A DNA stretch of 36,613 bases from Bacteroidota bacterium (GTDB lineage Bacteria > Bacteroidota > Ignavibacteria > UBA10030 > UBA8401), in assembly GCA_013361065.1 (NCBI GenBank), contig JABWAK010000017.1, forward strand, positions 1 through 36,613, in the 5' to 3' direction. The translations under genes and the position numbers were made by a program. Positions 1 to 6,570 of the stretch are shown here, in pieces (the first letter of the stretch is position 1; the number at the start of each line of letters is the position of its first letter). The notes beneath the pieces are model-generated. The model did no database searches and had not been told where the DNA came from. It worked only from the letters and a program-made list of their open reading frames with translations.

Positions 1-2316
1 ATCTTTGAAGCCCGGCTTGGAGTTTGAGATCGCCGCCAGCTGGATGGCACCGGAGGCGGCCGTTAATGCAATGAGCGGGACATTGAACGGCGGAGGAACT
101 GTTGCCAGGATCCTGGCTATACCTTCGGCAATGTTGATCGTCGCTGTCAAATAGCTGAGCTTCTTCTGCGCTTCGAAAGCCTCCAATTTGATCTGTTTTG
201 CCTCAGCCTCTTTTGCTCGTTCCGATTGAGCTGCAGCTGCTGCATACTGCTTCTCAATCGCCTTCCGCTGCTCAGCATAGTTCTTATTGATCTGTGTCTT
301 TTGAGCACTCGTAGTCGCCTGAGCAACGACGGACTCTTGCTCCATCTGAAGCTGGTTCAGTGCTGCTTCCTGGTCCGTTCGGATTCGCTCATCGCGGATC
401 CGGTATGATTCATCCAGCTGCTGAAGTTTCGCATCGGCATCCTGCTGAATATTCTGGCTGATCAGCTGAGCGACCTGGCTATACAGATCCTTCAACCCGG
501 AATACACATCGCGCCTGAATTGCTCCTCTGAATAGGACATCTGAAGCAGAGCAGCTTTATGGTCTTCAATTCTCTGCCGAATAGCCTCGCGCTGCTGGTC
601 CGTCGTGGCCTTACTCAAATTTTGCTGCTCTTCGGCCAGCTTGCGTTCAATGCCTGCGATCGTATCAATACCGGCTAGGGCTCCAGAGTCAATGTTGAAT
701 CCGACGGTGATCTCTGTCTTCTTCTGTTGCAGCTCGCGAAGCACTTTCTGAACAGCATCATCATTGGCATCTAATGCGACCACTAATGAATCACGGTCTT
801 TGGATCCCACTGGAGCATTGGCCATCTTTGCTATGATGGCCTGCCGCTCAATCTCAAGGATCGCCATCTGTGCATTCGCTTCGGCCTCAACCCGTTTGAT
901 GGCGAACTCCTTCGTGATGCGAAGACGTTCTTCTTCCGTGGTTGCTTTCGACAATGCAATGCGTTCATCCAAATTGATCTTTGACTGAAGCTCTGAGGCA
1001 TCCATTGCCGTCATACGGCGAAGTGCATCCGATCGCAGATCGATCGTCCTGGAGGAACGCTCCGCTTCAATCTTCGCGAGCTCATTGTTCCTCTTGGTCT
1101 CTTCGGCCTTCAATAATTCTGTGTACTGATACTGAGAGATCTGTTTGTCTCGCAGCTCCTCCTGGAGCCCTGCTTTGGCCTCTTCGAAAGCAGCATTGGC
1201 GGCCGCCTTCTGTTTCTCATAACCATCGACCATCGCATCGACCTGCGAGCGCTGCAGCCGGATCGTTTCCTCGGCCTGTTCGTTCAACAGTTCATTATCG
1301 GATTTCAACAGCTGAGTCCGCTCCCGCTCCTTCGCTTCGATCTGCGCAAGGTTCTCGCGGAGGTCCACTCCCTTCTTGTTTTGCGCTTCCTTCAGTGCGG
1401 TGATCTCATCCTCAAGGATCTTCACACGGCTCCGATTCGCGAGCTCTTCTTCAGCGGCCTTTTTGCTCTTCTCCAGGAGGGCCGCCTGTTCACCCTCGCC
1501 GCCGGTGAGATCAAAGTTGAACCCATACCGTGCATTGAGGAATGATTTGAGCGCACCGGTCCAGGATTCAATATTCTTGATGGACCGCTCGGAGGACATC
1601 TTGATCTTATTCTCCAGCGTGATGATCACATCAAGTATCTCGCCTTCACCCATACCCTCCAGCTCCTGGGAGACTTTTCGAATCGCCTCTGCATTCTCAG
1701 ACAATGCATCAGCGTTTTCAAGGGTCTTGAGGGAAAAATCCTCCATCTTTTGCTCGTTTTCTTCGAGCAATCCTGGCAATATCTGCAACAACACCATAAC
1801 TGAACTCAGCGCGATCATCACTCCACCGGGACCGCTGAGTGCGCCGACCAAGGTTTTCGTCATCGACTGGCCGGTCGCTGCACTCTCTTCCTTCACCCGG
1901 CCGAGAGCTGAGAACATCTGTTCGAGGTTGTTTGAAACGGCCATCATGCCATAGCGGAATCCATTCTGGAACTGCGTGGAGTCCGAGAGGGTCTGAGAGA
2001 AGGATGTCACGGCCATCCGCGCATTGCCGGTGGTACCGGTGGTCTTCTGCATCATTGCTTCAGCTGCATCCAGCTCCTTCCGCGCCTGTGCCGTCATCAT
2101 GGAGAGTTCTTCGAACTCCTTCGATCCGAGCGGCTGGGACTCCATCAGTGCAACAAGAGTCTGGTACCGCTGCCGGATCAGATCGACACTATTCGCTCCT
2201 TTTTGTCCCAGCTGCTGCAGATGGTCCGCCATCTTCTGGACGTTATCATCCGTCAGCTGCAGCGTGGCGATCGCTTCCTTACCATTGATGACAAGTTTAA
2301 TCTCAACAGTGTTCAT
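1..2316 (-). CDS. Tail tape measure protein (3' end outside window)
   Basis: An open frame of 772 codons starts at the ATG at 2316 and reaches the window edge without a stop. The translation is rich in Glu, Lys, Gln and Ala with long predicted coiled coils (about residues 180-700). A hydrophobic stretch at residues 157-184 is typical of tape measure proteins, which set tail length and help DNA cross the host envelope. The start overlaps the stop of the tail chaperone extension as ATGA. Its place directly after a G/GT-type chaperone pair is the classical position for a tape measure gene. No peptidase or lytic domain is visible in the part present. Confidence 0.88.
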   Translation of the reverse strand, partial: MNTVEIKLVINGKEAIATLQLTDDNVQKMADHLQQLGQKGANSVDLIRQRYQTLVALMESQPLGSKEFEELSMMTAQARKELDAAEAMMQKTTGTTGNARMAVTSFSQTLSDSTQFQNGFRYGMMAVSNNLEQMFSALGRVKEESAATGQSMTKTLVGALSGPGGVMIALSSVMVLLQILPGLLEENEQKMEDFSLKTLENADALSENAEAIRKVSQELEGMGEGEILDVIITLENKIKMSSERSIKNIESWTGALKSFLNARYGFNFDLTGGEGEQAALLEKSKKAAEEELANRSRVKILEDEITALKEAQNKKGVDLRENLAQIEAKERERTQLLKSDNELLNEQAEETIRLQRSQVDAMVDGYEKQKAAANAAFEEAKAGLQEELRDKQISQYQYTELLKAEETKRNNELAKIEAERSSRTIDLRSDALRRMTAMDASELQSKINLDERIALSKATTEEERLRITKEFAIKRVEAEANAQMAILEIERQAIIAKMANAPVGSKDRDSLVVALDANDDAVQKVLRELQQKKTEITVGFNIDSGALAGIDTIAGIERKLAEEQQNLSKATTDQQREAIRQRIEDHKAALLQMSYSEEQFRRDVYSGLKDLYSQVAQLISQNIQQDADAKLQQLDESYRIRDERIRTDQEAALNQLQMEQESVVAQATTSAQKTQINKNYAEQRKAIEKQYAAAAAQSERAKEAEAKQIKLEAFEAQKKLSYLTATINIAEGIARILATVPPPFNVPLIALTAASGAIQLAAISNSKPGFKD

Positions 2317-2639
2317 AGTCTCTGCAGAATTTTAATGAGGAGGTGTGTGTTCAATTGTTCGGCGAATTCAATATCCAGATTGCTGATCGTATCAATATCC
2401 TCTTCCCAGCGATCCAGTTTCACCAGGAGCAGTTCGATCACATCGCTATACCGCCACCGGGTCCAGAGATCGTGCCAATCCCCCGGCTTGCTGCCGGACA
2501 CAAATAGAACGAGGCTGCGAAGATGTCGGGGATAGTCTTCGTCAGCCTCGCTGAATGATTCTGTGGGATCCTCTCCGGAGGTGGATCCATGCCGTTTCGC
2601 TACTTCGGCTGCCTGAAGTATTTCACGATCAAGAGCAAA
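2313..2639 (-). CDS. Tail chaperone frameshift extension (GT-like C-terminal part)
   Basis: This 108-codon open frame lies in the -1 frame relative to the gene upstream. It has no convincing start of its own: the apparent N-terminus upstream of 2639 is an out-of-frame reading of the short chaperone. Joined by a -1 slip at the nine-T run, it gives a fusion of about 209 residues. The extension contains the sequence DREILQAAEVAKRHG and ends with HLLIKILQRL. Its stop overlaps the tape measure start as ATGA. The arrangement matches the G/GT expression strategy of many long-tailed phages. Free translation from an internal start is the less likely alternative. Confidence 0.75.
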   Translation of the reverse strand, partial: FALDREILQAAEVAKRHGSTSGEDPTESFSEADEDYPRHLRSLVLFVSGSKPGDWHDLWTRWRYSDVIELLLVKLDRWEEDIDTISNLDIEFAEQLNTHLLIKILQRL

Positions 2640-2941
2640 AAAAAATCGGTGGCGATCCTTCCGATGATCTCGCTGTCCACCTCGGCGGCTTCCTCCAGGG
2701 AGATCTCTGCATCCGTGCAGGTGCAAAGGATCCTGTGAGCCAGATCCGCATCACCCATTGCATCTAGGAGCATCCGGTTCATCCCGGAAGCCGTATCATT
2801 GATCTTGTCCGCTCCGGGGATGATGAGCTCCGAGAGCTTCTTCTTACCGAAGATCGTGCAGAATTCACTGATCCGTTTCGGAGTGACAATCGATGCCAGG
2901 TGAATGGTCCGGCCGGCAATGGAATATTCATAGTTGCTCAT
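2600..2941 (-). CDS. Tail assembly chaperone, short form (G-like)
   Basis: This 113-residue protein has no motif that I recognise. Its size, its position between tail tube and tape measure genes, and a slippery poly-T run near its 3' end match the lambda G type of tail assembly chaperone. Such proteins bind the tape measure protein and recruit tube subunits, and they do not stay in the virion. The start overlaps the upstream stop as ATGA (2941-2938). If ribosomes do not slip at 2639-2645, translation ends shortly afterwards at 2600. The fold is inferred from context only. Confidence 0.75.
   Translation of the reverse strand: MSNYEYSIAGRTIHLASIVTPKRISEFCTIFGKKKLSELIIPGADKINDTASGMNRMLLDAMGDADLAHRILCTCTDAEISLEEAAEVDSEIIGRIATDFFLLLIVKYFRQPK
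2637..2645 (-). promoter_or_regulatory. Programmed -1 ribosomal frameshift site, T_TTT_TTT
   Basis: On the minus strand the reading is GAT TTT TTT TTG, a run of nine T. It holds the canonical X_XXY_YYZ heptamer T_TTT_TTT in the correct phase (2645, then 2644-2642 and 2641-2639). A one-base backward slip joins the 113-residue frame exactly to the downstream frame. The run sits 36 bases before the zero-frame stop region. I did not fold a downstream stimulatory structure. Confidence 0.78.
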
Positions 2942-3180
2942 TCAACACCTTCAGATTCAGGGGTCCAGATTCCGATCATATCAGGATCATTCAGATAGGC
3001 GATCGCTTCTGCATGGTCCAGGACGAACACCCCCTCTGCCTGAAGTTTCTGATCGATCTCAGGTGTCACGACCGCCTCAATCACACCTTCAGATCCATCC
3101 AAGCTCACTCGTGCATGGCTCCAGTCATGAGAGGGGAACAGCTGCTTCAGCAGCTCCAATGGTCCTATCAGATACATCAT
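2938..3180 (-). CDS. Small tail-region protein, unknown function
   Basis: This 80-residue acidic protein lies between the LamG-containing tail protein and the tail chaperone. It is coupled to both by ATGA overlaps (3180-3177 and 2941-2938), so it is clearly part of the tail operon. The sequence begins MMYLIGPLELL and has no transmembrane segment or recognised motif. In many long-tailed phages a small protein of this size sits beside the tube and chaperone genes. Assignment to a named family would be a guess. Tail assembly is inferred from position alone. Confidence 0.72.
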   Translation of the reverse strand: MMYLIGPLELLKQLFPSHDWSHARVSLDGSEGVIEAVVTPEIDQKLQAEGVFVLDHAEAIAYLNDPDMIGIWTPESEGVE

Positions 3181-4376
3181 AATCCGAAGATCGCTTTCTC
3201 GGCGTTGTAGTGATCCGCAATGATCGTGGCAATATTGGAGGGAAGTCCACCGGCTCCAAAATTATAGACGCGGAATGCTCCCAGGTCCACGTTGCCATAG
3301 TTGCTGCTGGATCTCCCCAAATACATGGAGACGGAGTTAGCGATGGATCCGATGGCGGAGATCGTGGTCGAGGTTTCTGTGAGAACACCGTTCTTGTAGG
3401 TCTTCATCGAACCATCCCGGTCGAGGGTGCACACTGCATGCACCCACACATTCTGAAGAGCAGGGATAGCGCCGCACTCTTTTGAGTTTGTTCCATCCGC
3501 CATGCGGAACGTGAAGTTGTTCACACCGTTCCGGTAGAGACCGATACCCGCAGTGGTGTCACCGAAAACAGATTTCTTCGAATAGGGATAGATGAACGCA
3601 CCGTCCGCGGCCTTGGGACTGATCCAGAACTCCAGCATATAGTCCGGCAATCCTACATCAGAGAAGATCGACAGATTACCGAAGTCCGCATAGTCATTAA
3701 CACCATCAAACGTGAGTTTCGAATTGATGGCATCCGGAGCTGCTCCCCAGGCAGGACCATTGATCAAAGAACCGGTCACCCGGTTATCGCTTGCATCATA
3801 GAGCTTCGTAGTTTGACCGAAGCTGCCAAGGTACGGCAGGACACAGAACACCAGGTCTTGCTGCCTGATCTGCCGAATGATCTCCTTGTATTTATATGCC
3901 GAATCAGTGGAGAATGCTGTCGCGGAGGAGCCCAGGGTGCCCAGCGTTTCATCCGGAGAGACCTTCTTTTCCGTGGTGAACTGGATGACGCTTTTCCCGT
4001 TCTTCTTCAATTCGTTCGGCGTCTCAACATTCATCAGGAACTTGGTGAGTTTGTGGGACTGCTGCGAACCGAATCCATAGATATTGCACTGTGCGTTCTT
4101 GAACAGCTTCGCTGCCGTGATGCCGCTTGCCGCACCTGAGATGGAATTGATGTTCACGCTCGCGATCTCACCGAGTTGCAGGAGATTCCCACCGTGCTCT
4201 TTTTGTGTGAGCTTCTTCGATTCGCTCTGAATGGCGTTCTCATCCAGGAACCCGCACGAGAGCAGGGGGAAGGTGTCGCCGACCTGTGACGGCGATACGG
4301 CACCGGCGTCGTCCACAGCGGCGAGAATGCAGTCGTTAACTCCCTTCAGGAGCTTGTTTACGTCTTTGGTCGGCAT
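3177..4376 (-). CDS. Tail tube-like protein fused to a LamG/concanavalin-like domain
   Basis: The 399-residue protein has two parts. Residues 1 to about 165 resemble the neighbouring 154-residue tube protein: both start MP-K-V-K-LLK, and both carry an IESKK or SESKK segment and a strand ending LNVEP or MNVET. Residues about 205-399 read like a laminin-G/concanavalin jelly roll, with LTFDGVNDYADFGN, an LEFWISPK strand, a turn around DRDGSMKTYKNGVL and a closing LGAFRVYN. Such domains usually bind glycans or surface proteins. I infer a tube-related subunit that displays a binding domain on the virion. The start is fixed by alignment with the paralogue, although its ribosome site is poor. Confidence 0.77.
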   Translation of the reverse strand: MPTKDVNKLLKGVNDCILAAVDDAGAVSPSQVGDTFPLLSCGFLDENAIQSESKKLTQKEHGGNLLQLGEIASVNINSISGAASGITAAKLFKNAQCNIYGFGSQQSHKLTKFLMNVETPNELKKNGKSVIQFTTEKKVSPDETLGTLGSSATAFSTDSAYKYKEIIRQIRQQDLVFCVLPYLGSFGQTTKLYDASDNRVTGSLINGPAWGAAPDAINSKLTFDGVNDYADFGNLSIFSDVGLPDYMLEFWISPKAADGAFIYPYSKKSVFGDTTAGIGLYRNGVNNFTFRMADGTNSKECGAIPALQNVWVHAVCTLDRDGSMKTYKNGVLTETSTTISAIGSIANSVSMYLGRSSSNYGNVDLGAFRVYNFGAGGLPSNIATIIADHYNAEKAIFGL

Positions 4377-4388
4377 AGGAGGAATTGA

Positions 4389-4414
4389 TCCTCCCCAGGG
4401 ATTCCCGGGGAGGA
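4389..4414 (-). other. Strong hairpin in the leader of the LamG tail gene
   Basis: The arms TCCTCCCC (4389-4396) and GGGGAGGA (4407-4414) are perfectly complementary, and the inner GGGA-T-TCCC can extend the stem. On the minus-strand transcript, the GGGGAGGA-like Shine-Dalgarno sequence for the gene starting at 4376 lies inside this stem. It can also pair with the TCCTCC just before the ATG. There is no T-run, so attenuation of translation or mRNA stabilisation is likelier than termination. Confidence 0.6.
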
Positions 4415-4435
4415 GTAAGGTTCATTGATCAGTGA

Positions 4436-4900
4436 TTAGGAGACGGTGGTGGAACTCGAAGCGAATGCATAGACGTTCGCCTCATCGTACTCGGACTTCT
4501 CGGCCGAGAGCACCAGAACGCTCTTATTGTTCTTCGATGCATCGATCTTCGGCTCCACGTTCAGGAGGATGTTCTTCACCTTGATCTCCTGGTTCGTGGC
4601 CGAGACCGTCCCGCTGGGTTTCACCATGATCCAGACGTTCTTGTTCTTCAGCGCCAGGATCGTGGACTGATCCAGGACCTGGAGAGCATTCATCTTCACG
4701 CTGAAGTCCGAGTTCACCTGGATCGAAGCTCCGCCGCCTTCGGTCTGCACGGCCTTCTTCGATTCGATGACCAGCGAGGTCTCATCGGTATATCCGATCT
4801 CATCGGCCGCGGCCCAGGACGGCTCGGCGCCGGTGGTGGATTCTTTGATGTAGATCTTGTCGGTGGTCTGCTTCAAGATCTTGGATACGTTCTTCGGCAT
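4436..4900 (-). CDS. Major tail tube protein
   Basis: This 154-residue protein has alternating short beta-strand-like segments and few charged clusters. It starts MPKNVSKILKQTTDKIYIKE and is homologous to the N-terminal part of the 399-residue protein encoded next. Size, position before the chaperone and tape measure, and a good ribosome site (GAAGGAG about ten bases before the ATG) fit a highly expressed tail tube subunit, which polymerises into the tube that conducts DNA. No sheath gene lies beside it. A similarly sized head-tail or minor tail protein is the alternative. Confidence 0.7.
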   Translation of the reverse strand: MPKNVSKILKQTTDKIYIKESTTGAEPSWAAADEIGYTDETSLVIESKKAVQTEGGGASIQVNSDFSVKMNALQVLDQSTILALKNKNVWIMVKPSGTVSATNQEIKVKNILLNVEPKIDASKNNKSVLVLSAEKSEYDEANVYAFASSSTTVS

Positions 4901-4971
4901 TGCTGATCTCCTTCAGATAGTGTGTGTGAGTAGTGATGAGTGGCCCGGTAAAGGACCGCTCACCGGTGGAT

Positions 4972-5349
4972 CTATTTCAGTGCGACCGGCTGCTTGGTCA
5001 CGATCCGGAGGATCACGTTGATCACTGTCAGGATACCCAGCATCGTTTCCGGATCCAGCGTCGGAATGCCGATGACGGGACCGATGAAGGTCCAGAGCAG
5101 CGTGATGATGTTCGTCCAGAAGGTCTTCGATGCGTACCAGAGTTTGGAATCCATGGTGTCTCCTTTGAAGAAGTTGAGAATATCGTTCGACATGTTCGTC
5201 CTGATCCAGGTCAGGACCAGCGTGGGCCAGCCGACATTGGCCACGATCTGCGGTGCCGGAGTTTCCGGTACCGGTGTTGCTGAGATGTTCGGCTTCCGGA
5301 TGGGTGATTGCTTCAGGCCGTCCGGCTCAATAGGATGGATCGTCTGCAT
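4972..5349 (-). CDS. Holin-like membrane protein with a possible dual start
   Basis: The C-terminal 60 residues hold hydrophobic segments (FWTNIITLLWTFIGPVIGIP and MLGILTVINVILRIV) around a short polar turn, like small phage holins that permeabilise the inner membrane for the endolysin. The frame starts at 5349, overlapping the endolysin stop as TAATG, and gives 125 residues with a Pro-rich N-terminus. An internal in-frame ATG at 5154 has the best ribosome site of the region (AAAGGAG) and would give a 60-residue product. Either start, or both, may be used. Two products differing at the N-terminus would recall holin/antiholin pairs. The function is inferred from topology and neighbours. Confidence 0.66.
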   Translation of the reverse strand: MQTIHPIEPDGLKQSPIRKPNISATPVPETPAPQIVANVGWPTLVLTWIRTNMSNDILNFFKGDTMDSKLWYASKTFWTNIITLLWTFIGPVIGIPTLDPETMLGILTVINVILRIVTKQPVALK

Positions 5350-5681
5350 TATTTCTTCCGCGCATTGAATTCGATGTGATAGTGTTCATTGTCCGTTCCC
5401 CTCTTCTCAAGGAGCACATCATAGTTTCGGCCAGCGAGTCGCTTCTTCAGCTCGGCGAGGATCTGATCCTTCTGCTGCTCGCTGAGGTTCTTGCTGCGGA
5501 GATCCAGTGCATAGTCCGAATAGTGATAACTGTTCGCGCCATGCGAGGAATCATTCGCGCTCGTGATCACCGGGACAGTCTCCACCGCGAACTTGTTCCA
5601 CACATCCACGATGATCGGCAGAATGAAGATGATCTCCGGTGTGAACCGTTTGAAACGGACGGTATCTTTCAGGGCGATCAT
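5349..5681 (-). CDS. Endolysin, M15-type D,D/L,D-peptidase
   Basis: The 110-residue protein carries the zinc motif of the M15 (VanY/Ply500-like) peptidases. H53 and D60 lie in HYSDYALDLR, and E99 and H102 lie in NEHYHIEF, so H53, D60 and H102 are the likely zinc ligands and E99 the catalytic acid. These enzymes cut peptide cross-links of peptidoglycan. The gene sits between a holin-like gene and a one-helix membrane protein, which completes a lysis cassette. A hydrophobic stretch near residues 17-26 (IIFILPIIVD) is probably the packed helix of the fold rather than a signal. Starts and stops overlap on both sides. Confidence 0.85.
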   Translation of the reverse strand: MIALKDTVRFKRFTPEIIFILPIIVDVWNKFAVETVPVITSANDSSHGANSYHYSDYALDLRSKNLSEQQKDQILAELKKRLAGRNYDVLLEKRGTDNEHYHIEFNARKK

Positions 5682-5881
5682 TTCGTTTTCCTCACAGGCA
5701 TCTGGTCGATGCGTTCACGGATGTATTTCACGTCATCGGCGATTGGCTGCACCGTCCGGTCAATTGTCGATTGGATCTCTTCTCTCTTCGGCCTATCGCT
5801 GACGAACTTCAGCACGGCGATCAGTGCTACTATAAGGAAGATTCCCGATATGGATGTTGCAAGAGGGTCCAAGGTGATCAT
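5678..5881 (-). CDS. Small membrane-anchored protein of the lysis cassette
   Basis: The 67-residue protein has one N-terminal membrane helix (about residues 10-25, ISGIFLIVALIAVLKFV) followed by a charged, probably coiled tail (KREEIQSTIDRTVQPIADDV). It overlaps the endolysin start as ATGA. This topology fits an Rz-like inner-membrane spanin or an accessory holin, both found beside endolysins. No partner lipoprotein gene is visible nested in it, so the spanin role is unproven. Confidence 0.68.
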   Translation of the reverse strand: MITLDPLATSISGIFLIVALIAVLKFVSDRPKREEIQSTIDRTVQPIADDVKYIRERIDQMPVRKTK

Positions 5882-5920
5882 CAGTCTTCAGATATTGTGA
5901 TTGGCTGATTCTTGATTAGA

Positions 5921-5951
5921 GCCCTGCAGAAGTTTCTCACCGCTGCAGGGC
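5921..5951 (-). other. Intercistronic hairpin
   Basis: GCCCTGCAG (5921-5929) and CTGCAGGGC (5943-5951) are perfect 9-bp arms between the exported-protein gene and the lysis cassette. No T-run follows on the minus strand, so it is more likely an mRNA processing or stabilising element than a terminator. Confidence 0.55.
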
Positions 5952-5960
5952 GATGGAACG

Positions 5961-6476
5961 TTACTCCGGATCTTTACGCGGCACATAGAGCGTCACCTCG
6001 CTCACAGTGTCCGAACGGTTCTTGTTCCCGTTGCCGCTGGTCCCTCCGGCCGAGGAGAGCCGATACGAATAGCACTTCCGTCCATTGAAGTCGATGGTCC
6101 CGATCTGAGAGGTTTCCGTCGAATCGCGCACGATCAATGTATCGATGTTCACCCAAGTCGAATCCCCATAGTTGCCCTGGATGATGTGGGTGACATACGG
6201 AGTCCCTGCAGCTGAGACGTTTCGGTACCGGTAATGGACCGGATAGGTCGTGAAGCTCTCTCCCTGGTATCCGGAGAGCTGGAAGGACGAACTCGTGTAG
6301 GTTGTGAGCGTGCTGTCGATCGTTCCCTGGAATCGGATGGCTTTACCCGCGTTCTCATCCGAATAGATGTCATCGGCATTGTAGGTGGTCCATCCCTGGC
6401 CGAAGGCAGGAGTGAGCGCTGCCATGATGATCACCATGAAGATGATCAGCGGCGAAGTGTTGAAAAGGTGTCTCAT
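5961..6476 (-). CDS. Exported beta-rich protein of unknown function
   Basis: I chose the ATG at 6476 because GAGGG lies just upstream. The frame stays open further upstream, but that translation runs into the hairpin and antisense of the capsid end. The 171-residue product starts with a signal peptide (MRHLFNTSPLIIFMVIIMAA) and a probable signal peptidase I site after TPAFG. The mature part is rich in Ser, Thr, Tyr and Gly and looks beta-stranded. It lies between the major capsid gene and the lysis genes, an odd place for a secreted protein. A role in the envelope during late infection, such as receptor masking, is possible. I recognise no family. Confidence 0.7.
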   Translation of the reverse strand: MRHLFNTSPLIIFMVIIMAALTPAFGQGWTTYNADDIYSDENAGKAIRFQGTIDSTLTTYTSSSFQLSGYQGESFTTYPVHYRYRNVSAAGTPYVTHIIQGNYGDSTWVNIDTLIVRDSTETSQIGTIDFNGRKCYSYRLSSAGGTSGNGNKNRSDTVSEVTLYVPRKDPE

Positions 6477-6518
6477 TGGTCCCTCATGGTTGAATGATGT
6501 GATCATGAATTCGTTGCA

Positions 6519-6551
6519 CTCCTCACCGGCCTTCGAAGGACCGGCGAGGAG
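6519..6551 (-). other. Strong hairpin downstream of the capsid gene
   Basis: The arms CTCCTC-CCGG (6519-6529) and CCGG-GAGGAG (6541-6551) pair with one mismatch around an inner CCTTCGAAGG. It follows the capsid stop on the minus-strand transcript. There is no U-tract. It may protect the capsid mRNA or lower read-through into downstream genes. Confidence 0.58.
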
Positions 6552-6570
6552 GTGAAGCAGTTGCAGCGCA

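Noticed and set aside
226-2335. Several plus-strand frames of 60-190 codons
   Set aside because: They are out-of-frame readings opposite the tape measure gene and mutually overlapping, with Ser/Arg/Pro-rich translations.
2600-2941. Chaperone gene broken by a sequencing error in the poly-T run
   Set aside because: A homopolymer error is possible, but the phase, the heptamer and the position before a tape measure gene match a known frameshift strategy, and the zero-frame stop is close behind.
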